From: Schoenoplectus triqueter
Taxonomy: Eukaryota > Streptophyta > Magnoliopsida > Poales > Cyperaceae
Assembly (NCBI GenBank): GCA_964058805.1
Contig: CAXKVV010001107.1
Location: 1 to 33,403, forward strand
Length of the DNA: 33,403 nt
Reading direction: 5' to 3'
In this document: positions 11,291 to 21,500 of the stretch, one piece after another
Numbering within the stretch: the stretch's first letter is position 1
How the letters are laid out: each line of letters opens with the position of its first letter
Made by a program: the position numbers and the translations under genes
The notes under the pieces: model-generated
What the model saw: only the letters and a program-made list of their open reading frames with translations
Database searches by the model: none
What the model was told of the DNA's origin: nothing

Positions 11291-12225
11291 ATGGATTTAT
11301 CATGTACGATTGGCAGACTTAAAAAATTGAATAATTCCAATATTGGAAGTCATGCATAGAGTCCTACCTACAAGGTCAGGACCTATGGGAGGTTGTTGGC
11401 GGATCTGAGATAACTCCGCCAGAAGTCGCTATAGAAGCGACTGTGACAGAGCCGGTTGAGGACCCCAAAGTCAAAGAGAAGAAGACTCTGTCCGCAGAGA
11501 AATATGCTGAGACTCTGCGAAAATGGTGAATTAAGCCTGACAAGGCAACGTATGTACTACGCATAGCTGTTGAAGATGAGCTACTTGAGTACATAAGAGA
11601 AACCTCAACTCCGAAGATCGTCTGGGACACCCTAGCAATATTATTTTCGAAGAAAAGTGATGCCCGCCTCCAACTACTCGAAAAAGAGCTCATGATAATC
11701 TCACAGGGGAGCATGACGATCAGCCAGTACTTCACGAAGGTAAAATCCCTATGTAGTGAGATTGCCCAAATAGACCCTGGAGAGAAGATCAGCGAGCAGC
11801 AAATGAGGAGGATTCTCGTTGACCCTGGAGAGAAGATCAGCGAGCAGCGAATGAGGAGGATTCTCGTCAACGGGCTAAAACTCAAATATAACGGATTTAT
11901 GGCAGCCATCTACGGTTGGTCAACTCAGCCAACATTATTAGAATTAGAAAACACGCTCGCTAATCAGGAGGCTCTAGCAAAGAAGATGGCCGGAGTCTCA
12001 TTAAAGCAAGAAGAAGAGGCATTGTTCAGCAACCTAAGAATGGGTTGACTTGACCGAAAGTCAAGAAGTAAACCCGAAAGAAGGTCTAGCTGGCAAAAGT
12101 CTAAAGAGAAGAGTAATCCTTCAAGGGGAGCTCGCTACACGAGAAAAAATGATCGCCAGCCCAAGGAACGATCAGACGAGTGCTATAATTGTGGTAAGAA
12201 ATGACACTATGCACGAGACTGCTGG
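11291..12225 (+). pseudogene. Copia gag remnant
   Basis: Nucleocapsid/capsid region of the retroelement. From the ATG at 11291 the frame reads MDLSCTIGRLKKLNNSN and then breaks; after a small deletion it continues with SYLQGQDLWEVVGGSE, the typical Copia gag start. It runs on through ARLQLLEKELM and TISQYFTKVKSLCSE to ANQEALAKKMAG. A 48-bp tandem duplication (11773-11820 and 11821-11868) repeats 16 residues, DPGEKISEQQMRRILV, inside gag. A CCHC zinc knuckle (ECYNCGKK, then HYARDCW) lies at 12178-12225 and is cut by TGA at 12202-12204 where Gly is expected. Another stop follows RKW near 11527. Capsid structure is decayed; no product is expected. Confidence 0.88.
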
Positions 12226-12249
12226 TCCAAAAAGAAGGGTCAAGGCAAT

Positions 12250-15012
12250 ATGGTGACATCGAGAGACCACCATGATAAGAAGAGCCGGGAAGATGGCAGC
12301 AGTAAAGATGATTGGGATGTCGAAGCCGCGTGTGAAGTCGCGACCACCGAAGAAGAAGAGAGAGATGATAAGCTGAAGGTTGCTTTGACTATGGTGAACA
12401 AGTCAGAACGAATCAACTACGAGAGTGACTGCATTATTGACTCAGGTTGCTCAAATTATATGACCGGTGACATCAAAAAGCTCGACGATCTAGAAAAGTA
12501 CAAAGGAAGACAAGTGATTGTAACAACCAACAACTCAAAGTTACCAATCACTTATGTCGGTAAGACTACTATCTCTCCTCGCTTTAGTCCGGATATGTTG
12601 GAGTTATAAATGGTGTATCATGTCTCCGGCATGAAGAAGAATTTATTATCACAATCGCAACTGACAGCACAAGGTAACTACATAGTGTTTGGGCCACATG
12701 AAATCAAGGTGTATCGCAATCTAAAGACCTCAGGCACACCCGTAATAGAAGGTCGAAAACTGAAGTCGATTATGTCGGTAGAATCAGCCTACATCGATAA
12801 GACCCGGAGAAATGAAACACCTGATCTTTGGCACACACGACTGGGGCATGTAAGCTATCACAAGCTTAAGATGATAACTGAGAAGTCAATGATGAAAGGT
12901 TTACCCGAAGTGGAGGTACGGACTGACATAGTTTGTGCTGAGTGTCAATTTGGTAAGGCTCATCAACTTCCCTTTAAGCAATTTAAATTTCGAGCCAAGA
13001 AACCACTAGAGCTAGTTCACTCGGATTTTTCAGTCCAATAAGGCAAACATCAGTTAGCGGTTTAAAATACATGGTGGCCTTTATCGATGACTTCTCAAGG
13101 TACATATGGGTATATTTTATGAAGGAAAATCTGAGACACTCTCTAAATTCAAGAAGTTCAAAGAGAAGGTAGAGAGTGATATTAACAAGAAAATACAGTG
13201 CTTACGTACTGATAATGGAAGAGAGTACGTATCCCACGAGTTCGATACATACTTGAAGAAACACAAGATACCACATGCGAAGAAGATAAGAGTCCAACTT
13301 CCTATACGACAAAGAGTCATTGGCAGACATGAGTACACAAAGGAGATGAAGAAGCAACTCCAAATCTACTAGAAGAATTAGAAGAAATGCCTCCACCACT
13401 TCGAAGATCAGTAAGACCAAGACGACCAAACCCAAAGTTTGCAAATGCTGCGATAGCCGAAGAAGACTTGGAGCCAATAACTTATGAAGAAGCTGCCAAA
13501 AAAGATAAGTGGATAAAAGTGATGAAGGAATATATGACAACGCTAAGACAAAACCAGACATAGGAGTTGGTGCCCAAGCCAAAATGTGTGAAACCGATCT
13601 TGTGCAAGTGGGTGTATAAGGTAAAAACTCGAGCATACGGTTCAATTGAAAGGTACAAAACTCAACTTGTTGCATGAGGCTTTTCATAACAGTACGGGCT
13701 GGACTATGATGAGACATTCAGTCTAGTGGCAAAGATAACTATAATACGGGTCATTCTAGCACTAGCAGCAATCAAAGACTGGAAGTTATGAAAAATGAAT
13801 GTGAAGAATGCTTTCTTACACGGTGAGCTTGATCGAGAAATCTACATGGATCAATCTCAAGGGTTCGAGAGTAAAACTCATCCAGAGTTCGTATGCAAGC
13901 TTAAGAAGGCACTGTATAGATTGAAGCAGGCTCCAAGAGCATGGTACGGGAAGATCACAGAGTTTCTCGTACGGAGTGGATACATAGTGGCAACATTAGA
14001 CTCAAACCTATTCATCAAATACATTATAGGTAAACTCGCTATTGTATTGGTGTATGTAGACGATCTTATTCTGACCGGAGACCTTATAAAGAAAATTTAG
14101 CATACAAAGGAGAATCTATCAGTCCGGTTCTAGATGAAGGAGCTAGATGAGTTAAAACACTTTCTAGGGCTCGAGGTAGAAAAGATACAAGAAGGTATGT
14201 TCTTATGCCAATACAAGTATGTAAAAGATCTTTTAGAAACATATAACATGATAAAGTGTAAGCCACTGACCACACCAATGGAGCCAAATGTCAAACTTTG
14301 TGCTGGAGAAGGGAAGAACCTAGATGACACAATGATGTATCGATAAATGGTCGGTAGTTTGATCTATCTGACGCTTACTCGATCAGACATAACATATGCT
14401 GTTGGAGTCATAAGTTGTCACATGCAGAACCCTAAGAAGCCACATCTCGAAGCAGTCAAGAAGATACTTTGATATGTGAAAAGTACACTAGACTATGACA
14501 TCTTATATAAAAAAGATGGAGTATGTCAAATAACGGGTTATTGTGATGTTGACTATGTTGGAGATTGCGATACAAGAAGATCGACAATAGGCTATGTGTT
14601 CAGTCTAAGATCATGAGCAGTATCCTGGTGCAGCAAGAGACAACCAACCGTGTCTCTTTCGACAACGGAAGTTGAATATATAGCGGCAGCTATGGCGGTG
14701 CAGGAGAGCACGTGGCTGACACGACTACTGCAGGATCTGCACTAACCAGTTAAGCAAGTATTACTTCATTGTGACAACAGGTCAGCAATATGTCTCGCAG
14801 AAAATCCAGTATTTCATGCAAGGACAAAGCATATCGAAGTACACTATCACTTCATTCGAGAGAAAATTCTACAAGGCGAGATCAACATGAAGCTGACACC
14901 AACTGAAGAACAAGTTGCTGATATCTTTATGAAAGGACTTAGTACAATAAGGTTTGAGGAGATGCGTGTACAACTCGGAATGCTCAGCCGATCAATGATT
15001 CAGAAGGACTAG
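12250..15012 (+). pseudogene. Copia pol remnant (protease, integrase, RT, RNase H)
   Basis: Protease active site IIDSGCSNYMTGD at about 12433-12471. Integrase begins with the pre-integrase zinc region [15 protein letters not shown] near 12827 and [10 protein letters not shown] near 12934, then [13 protein letters not shown] and the catalytic Asp in RTDNGREY (near 13211). The integrase C-terminal part, including the expected catalytic Glu, is missing: at about 13300-13370 the reading jumps to the pre-RT linker EEMPPPLRRSVRPRRPNPKF. Reverse transcriptase shows [18 protein letters not shown] and the catalytic YVDD at 14053-14064. RNase H shows [23 protein letters not shown] and ARTKHIEVHYHFIREK. 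Stops include 12607-12609, 13561-13563, 13675-13677 and 13789-13791; several replace CGA, CAA, CAG or TGG, as decay of methylated cytosines would produce. It ends with TAG at 15010. Confidence 0.92.
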
Positions 15013-15017
15013 GTGCT

Positions 15018-15026
15018 GAGGGGGAG
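15018..15026 (+). other. Polypurine tract of the Copia element
   Basis: GAGGGGGAG lies directly before the 3' LTR, where plus-strand DNA synthesis is primed. Confidence 0.85.
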
Positions 15027-15432
15027 CGTTGAAGGCAGCACCAAACAAAAGGAAGAGAAAGGCCCAAGCCCATGTACAAGTAATTTCTAGAAAATAGTAG
15101 ATTGAAGATTTTTATTAAGAAGTTACTAGATACTAGAAGAAATATCTCAAGTTTAGAATATACCTAGAAAATAATATCTAGGTTCTAGAGATATCTTTTG
15201 AGTAGTATAAATAGGGATGCCATGCTTCTCATTTGGCACCAAGTAAGAGTAAAACAATCCACTCTAAAGAAAGAAATAGTGTTATAATAGTAGTAGTGTG
15301 GAGGTTAAGAAAATATTAAGAAGTTAGGGGTATAATAGTTGGAGGTACAAATATTTGAGTAGTAGTGGTTGTAAAAATATTTTAAGAGATAATAGAAGAT
15401 ATAATTTAAATTTAGTGTCTCCATATTCAACA
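15027..15432 (+). repeat. 3' LTR (406 bp)
   Basis: It matches the 5' LTR along its whole length and ends identically (CCATATTCAACA). The first base is C rather than T, so the terminal TG is mutated to CG. It lacks about 20 bases present in the 5' LTR near the TAGATATTTATG segment and has a few extra bases (GGAAGAGAAAGG, CCCATGTAC) near its start. The TATA box TATAAATAG is at 15206-15214. Several substitutions and indels show the insertion is not recent. Confidence 0.9.
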
Positions 15433-17482
15433 TTTTCTTTTCTTTTGAATAAGTCCTTTTCATTAAACAGCTGTACTTAAAAAGCAAATAAGAAAGAACA
15501 TATGACAAAATATGTTCCTAGTAGAATCGTATAGGAAAGAAGAACAGTATTAGAAATAGTATGAATATTAATATTTAATAAAAAAGACAAAGTAAACAAA
15601 TTTAATATAAAATTATGAATGTAAAAAACATGATTCGTTTTCCTCCTCAGTTATAGTGGAATTCAAATGAAATTAGTTAACAATAATATACAAAATAGTA
15701 TCATCCATTTGCTCTCATCATTTTGCAAATGTCGAGAATGTAAAACATCTCTTTCAGATGTCCAATAGATTCTTGGACCAAATGTGTTTGACCTAACAAA
15801 TTCACAAAACATTCATACATAATTTAAATTATTTATTTGTAACTTATATAGATTATAAGAGAGGCTAAAAAATACCAAAGATTAAGGACAATTAACTGTA
15901 CCACATTGTTCAAATAATATAAGAACAATACATACCAACTTGTCACAAAAATATTTTCATGACCTCCTTTAATTTGATCTTGAGAGACCTGAGTTTGCTT
16001 GAGCATCAGTATCCGACTTCCAGATTCCTCGCATTTCATTATAGCCTACCAAGGAAAGCAATAGAAAAAAGAGGCACAACTTTCTATTGAGCTGAATATT
16101 CAAAACAAAAGAAAAAAATAAACGGGGGTCTTTTTCAAGCTGAAACACATCCAAAAGAATTGACCTGACATAAAGCAGAATCTTAATTAACCAAAAATAC
16201 TACATAATTCCTTCCTACTTTGTTGTACATTTATATGATGTATTTCAATAGCTAATTTCATTTGGAGATAGAATTATACCTTATTTTTTTACTTATAAAA
16301 AAATATTTTTATTGACTAAACCAATTACTTTAAAGTGTAAGTCAAACTGAGAAATTTAATAAATTGAAAAGGTAGATAAAATGGAATCGATAATACCTTG
16401 AATTTGGAAAATGAAGCTTTGATGAGTGACACAACCTTATCTCATCAAATGATAATTATTCCTCGGTAGTCACTGACAGTAGAATATGCGCCAAAGTTTG
16501 ACAGTGAACATTCATATATTACATTTCCTTTGTTAGAAAACTTTCGGTGCCAAACTTGAGCGAGTTCTGTGATCATATGTTGGAACTAACAGAGGAAGGT
16601 ACAGGGATCTCATTCCAAAACTGGCTAGAGGAATAATATATGATATTTAACTCGATTTTGCTGGAGACAATGCTAAAATTTAGTACTTCTATGAGAAACA
16701 ACAACAACAACAAAGTCCTTAATCTCAAATAAATTGGAGTAGACAAAAAATGAAATCAAATTCAAAATCATAGAGAGCATAGATCTCAGATATCAAAAAT
16801 CAATGATAATACATCTATGAGAAACAACAAATAATAAAATAACAACACATGCTAATATATCTAGTTGAATTATCATGGTCTGTTCGAGAGGGGATTTGTA
16901 AGATCAACAGATACTTGGTTCTAGACTTACATTATAATGGCGAGTGCTATAAGAGCAATGGAAGAGAAAAGCGATAGGAAGAAACGGAGAGTGGAGGGAG
17001 ATGGAACAACTGAAAAGTTAACAGTTCTTCTAACAGAAGGTTCAAATTGAACCAAAAGTAGATAGTTGAGGGGCTTTATGAACCAAAAAATAGTTTAAGA
17101 GTTCAATTGAACCATGCATAAGAGTTGAGGGGCCAAAATCAGACTTTTCTCTTAGTTAAACTAATTATTAGTTATGAATGATTTGGGCTGGTTGTAATGT
17201 ATCCTAATTTGTAGCTTGTGTCAGAAAGATTAGGACTTGTAAAGATATGGAATTTGCATTAATTTCTTTTTGGCATTATTGCTGGCAGCTGGCTTTATTC
17301 ATGTTAATTTATCTTTCATAAAACTTTCTGGCTAGAGATCAAAGGTTATACTAATTACAGGGATTTGGGCTCCAAAAAAAAAAAACTATCTTAACACCAA
17401 CTTCCAGTTCCTGGCAAGTGAAACTAGTTTTAATTTGGGCTCTAGAAACAAAGTTTTCTGATAAGCTAGTTGGAGCTGATAT
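15433..17482. other. AT-rich intergenic region with no confident gene
   Basis: About 2 kb right of the Copia element. Short frames occur (for example minus strand near 15960-16040, EESGSRILMLKQTQVSQDQI, and plus strand from 16937, MASAIRAMEEKSDRKKRRVE), but neither has splice context or a family I recognise. Around 17020-17150 two imperfect copies of a TTGAACCA...AGTTGAGGGG(C) phrase suggest an old unnamed repeat. Confidence 0.5.
16697..16745 (-). repeat. Probable 3' tail of an RTE-type LINE
   Basis: AACAACAACAACAAAGTCCT followed by TAATCTCAAATAAATTGGAGT resembles the common plant retroposon 3' terminus whose plus sense reads AACTTGTTTGGGATTGAGGC then TTTGTTGTTGTT. Only this short tail is visible. 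The assignment rests on recalled repeat consensus. Confidence 0.45.
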
Positions 17483-17668
17483 CAAGGTGGGGGTAAAGAG
17501 GAAACAATAGTACAGATGTAAATTGCAAAATTTATGCTGTTTATTATCCAAGGATTGTATTTTTTGATTCGCTTTATTAATAAATTAGAAATAGTACAAC
17601 GTTCGACTTTTTCTCCGATTCTCTCTTTCAAACATATGTACTATTGTTTCCTCTTTACCCCCACCTTG
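17483..17668. repeat. Perfect 32-bp inverted repeat with 122-bp loop
   Basis: The 32 bases at 17483-17514 (CAAGGTGGGGGTAAAGAGGA then AACAATAGTACA) occur as an exact reverse complement at 17637-17668. The 122 bases between are AT-rich. Similarity fades quickly outside the arms. This could be a small foldback element or a local inverted duplication. In a transcript the arms would form a long perfect stem. Confidence 0.8.
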
Positions 17669-17796
17669 AATTTATCTTCCCAATTTGTACTTTTTCGAAG
17701 TCCTGCAATTCTCCAAAACCTGTTAATAAACTAAGGAGAGGAGGGAAACAAATGGAAGAATGTATTTCTTTCCTCACATGCAACGACCTTTACCGT

Positions 17797-17829
17797 TGAT
17801 TGGATTGATTGGATTGATTGGATTGATTA
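17797..17829. repeat. Short tandem repeat (ATTGATTGG, about four units)
   Basis: About four head-to-tail copies of the 9-base unit ATTGATTGG lie directly before the second MITE. One end reaches the putative target-duplication site. Confidence 0.75.
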
Positions 17830-17831
17830 AT

Positions 17832-18217
17832 AGAGGGAATCCATTGACAATGGGTTATTTTGATAATCTTAATAATGAACCTCTAAATAAATATAAAAAA
17901 TCTTAAAAATAGAAAAAAAAATTTATACATATGTTCTTCTACCTATGAAGTGAGGGTCATTCAAATTTTATGCAATTTCATTATCGTTTGATATTTCATC
18001 AAAAACCGTTAAATTGAATTTATTGTAAATATATGAAAATTTAATGATCTTTGATGTACTATCAAACAATAATAAAATTATATAAAATTTAAATGATCAT
18101 CAATCTATAGATAAAAAATACATCTATAAACGTTTTTTCATTTTTCCATTTTTTGTATTTATTTAGAGATTCATTGTCAAGGTTATCAAAATAACTCATT
18201 GTCAACTGATTCCCTCT
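17832..18217. mobile_element. Second Mutator-like MITE (386 bp), related to the one at 1245
   Basis: Left end AGAGGGAATCCATTGACAAT pairs with the right end, whose reverse complement reads AGAGGGAATCAGTTGACAAT; the arms continue inward through TTATTTTGATAA, CTCTAAATAAAT and TTTATA. Its interior (TTTCATCAAAAACCGTTAAAT, TCTATAGATAAAAAATA, ATCTATAAAC) is clearly similar to the interior of the 1245-1678 element, so they belong to one extended family with different outer ends. Flanking 9-mers TTGATTAAT (17823-17831) and CATATTAAT (18218-18226) agree at six of nine positions, a possible decayed target duplication. Confidence 0.7.
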
Positions 18218-18534
18218 CATATTAATATTGGGGCATAATAATTCAGTTCATGATGAATAATTTGAAGTTCACTAACTTTGGTGCAAAATTCACTGATGCA
18301 ACGATATTAACCGTTGTAAAAGATGACTGCTTTCTGATGACATGGCATATATTTAACTGACACGGAATGTACCGCAATTTTATCTGATATAGAGTTTCAT
18401 TCTTACAAATAGCTACGAACAATATTACAAGAAGAAATAAATCCACACAAAACCAACCATACCAAAGAGAAAATGATTAAAACTATTAATTTGCACAAAC
18501 AAGGGGATGAAGGACAATAAACAAAAAAAAACAT
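18218..18534. other. Spacer between MITE and pyrophosphorylase 3' end
   Basis: AT-rich. It should include the 3' UTR of the minus-strand gene next to 18535. No poly(A) signal is singled out and no gene is seen. Confidence 0.45.
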
Positions 18535-21500
18535 TTAAAATGAGATTTCACTTGGTGCATGAAATGTCCTGCCACGGCAGATCGACTCCAGGTTCTCCCC
18601 AGCATATGAACAAAGTGGAGATACTTCCACACCTTTTTCAGTAGATAAAATAAGAAGTAAATACAAATATATAGGTCGAACCAATAGGAAATTATGTGTG
18701 TTTGAGTCATAATTCATCTTATAGTTCATGAGATGACCGATAGATTACTGAATTGGAACATACTACCATTAGGAATTCTGATTTGGGTAAATGGGACAAC
18801 TAAACAATCTGCAGTTCAGAATTCAGTTCACACTACATTGTGGTAAAGAAAGATTGGTAAGACATAAATAGGATATGTACCAGTTAAATAAAGAGGTACA
18901 GAGTGGGTTAAAAAGCCACCAGCCGCTACAACCCAACGGCTGTGGAGGCGAAGAAGCATTAATCGGGCACTATCAGGTGTGTCATAGCTTGCACCATTAG
19001 CATTTTTAACTGGTGCAAATTCCTCCTCCCTCAGTATCTGTTTAGTTTTAAAGCAACAGTTAGAATAGTACATAGTGGGTAGAATGGGAAGCAAAGGGGA
19101 GAAAAAAACTGAGAAGGAAAATGACTGGCCAATTCTGGCAGTGGGACTCGGAACGTAAGGGAGTTTAGAAAGAACCTCAAAGAGAGCCATAGATGGAGCA
19201 TATGCAAATGCATCAAAAATGAACTGTTCAAGCTTTATCCCCATTGTGAAGCCATGGATTGATGGGATCTTTTTCTCTGCTATGTGGTATCTGCTCAAAA
19301 AAGACCAATAATGACAGTAATTATATGAAATGAAAAATCAATTTTTTTTCTGCTCATGTGCATTTGAACAATTTTTTTTAATGACTATGAACATATCACC
19401 TGCAAATGCAAAATAGGGGAAAACTGAAACTGTTAACTTTTATTTTTGTGGAAGCAGCACGGGAAGAGGAGGGGGGGGGGGACCAATATTTCATTTCATT
19501 GCTCTCAAGGTTTAAATGGAGATTTCATTCATGTTTGCTGCAGATATGGATAATATTTTTTTTGTTTCCAAATGAAAGATGAATTGTCCTTAGAAAAAGT
19601 GTGAGAAACTGATAACATTTTATGTAAAGACAAACTATGAGAAAACTTACACACTATCTTTCTCAAGACTGTTTGCCACATGGTTTAGAAAATCCAGTGT
19701 GAACATATGCAGGCAGACCTGTGAAGTATAAGATTATATATAATAACTTCTTTTTCTCTCTAAACAATATACATGATTGGAATGGGAAAAACAGCATCAA
19801 CAAGCCAAATAGCAGAAGTAGAAGTAAATATGATATATCGACATTTCTCTCTATCAGAAAGATTAGACATTTTCTGTTTTCAAGAATTGAAGGATGCATT
19901 TCTAAGGAAAAAAAATAGACTGAATCATACATTACTCCAACAAAAACGGAGACGCCCTGTAATTTGATTGATTTCAGAACACATGTTTTGATCCATCTCA
20001 CTATATTCTAGCACAGAAAAAGGTCCACCTTTACCCCTTTGCACAAAAACCCCTACTTTCTCTTGTGGATATCCCTAAAAAGGAAAAGTCAATAATTCCA
20101 TGAGTTAAAATATTTAAATTAAAAAATTACATTTCAAGTTATTTCTCTGCAAATTTATTAAAGATGAGCTTAAAACAAGAGACATCAAAATAAATCATGA
20201 CGTTAAAAGATTAAAAAAAGGCATTTTTTTTTCAAATTTGGACTTGACTGAAAAGATTGAGCAATTTCAAAAAGAGGGATAAAATTAAATAGCATGAATA
20301 TGAAAACATCATTTTACCTTACGTACAACTTTAGCAGCAGTAGCTACACCTTTGTCAATAAAGTATCCCAAAAATGTGGGATCCGCAACACGCACCTGCC
20401 CTGGGGAGATCATAATTAGAAAGGGAGAAGAAAGACAGAGAAAAGACACAAATGCAAGAATAGAAATTTGATAATATGTTGGTAATTACCAATGCATTAT
20501 CAACACCATAACAATCTACATATTTGACTCCTCTCATGGCCATATCTTCAAGTAACTTATGTGATCTTAGAGCTGCAATGATTAAAAGAAAATAGTTATG
20601 TTTCCATGGCATGAATACATATCTAAATTTTTGAGTTATGTATTTATATAATTGTAAATTTAAATAGATACCAGCATATACACCGCCATTTCCATCAGGA
20701 GCCTTTGCTACCTGGTTTAACAATACAATGATTCATTGTAAAACAATATGTCATTGTTTTGCTTTCCAGACACAGACCAGAGAAGATATAGCTACCTTTA
20801 CTGGGGAAGGGGTTACCTTGAAAGGAGTCTCCATGATAAATTTACCATCAGGGGAAACACATGGAAGTGTGCCTTGTTGGAAGAAAGTAACCTAGATCAA
20901 GTGAATACCTTAGTAAGAAAAACATGTGAAGTCTGTGTACTTTTATGAGTAAGAATCTTATTTACAAAATTTATATAGTATTTCTTACTTGGTCTGGATC
21001 CAAGCCAAAATACTTCCGGCTTTGAAAATACTTGTGGGTAGCTTCATTAGTGAAAGGGCTGGTCATTATGTACCAGTGGATAGGTACAATACCAGTAGAA
21101 CCTGCACGTGATATCACAAACACTAAATACAAAATTAATTAACTGTAATCATCTGACAAGGTGCAAAAAAAAAAAATCTTTGCCTTCATTTGATTGAGCA
21201 GCAAGCTTTTGAACATAAAGTATTCTCTCAGCTTGGAGTTGAAAAAGCGATTTGCCAGATGGCAGACCTATACCTGACAGATATGTATGAAAACTTGTCA
21301 GCTGACTAATATCATTCCACTAATTCTAAATTTAAGAATATTAATAATATGAATATATGAAAAATAGATAAATAGGTATAGACTTACTGAAACAACCCTT
21401 CGGATCTGAACTACCAAGACGTGTCCCCTATATAAAAAGCAATACAAAATGACATAAAGAAAATATATATAAACAAAAAGAATAAAATATCTGAAGGTGG

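Larger units (their letters stand above)
10659..15432 (+). mobile_element. Ty1/Copia LTR retrotransposon, complete structure but dead
   Basis: This 4774-bp element has two LTRs, a tRNA-Met primer site, gag and pol remnants in Copia order (protease, integrase, reverse transcriptase, RNase H), a polypurine tract, and a perfect TTTTC target duplication on both sides. The coding region is interrupted by many stops and frameshifts and has an internal deletion in integrase, so it cannot move on its own. Full Copia elements are usually near 5 kb, consistent with a modest deletion. The pol sequence resembles a very common plant Copia group; I do not assign a lineage. Confidence 0.95.

Noticed and set aside
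16937..17053. Small plus-strand frame MASAIRAMEEKSDRKKRRVE...
   Set aside because: Looks protein-like but is short, lies in repeat-like DNA, and no exon partner or homologue is recognised.
20323..20395. Alternative donor for exon 10 five bases earlier (C/GTAAGG)
   Set aside because: It breaks the frame into exon 11; the donor after AAG (GTAAAA) gives VVRKGYPQE in frame.
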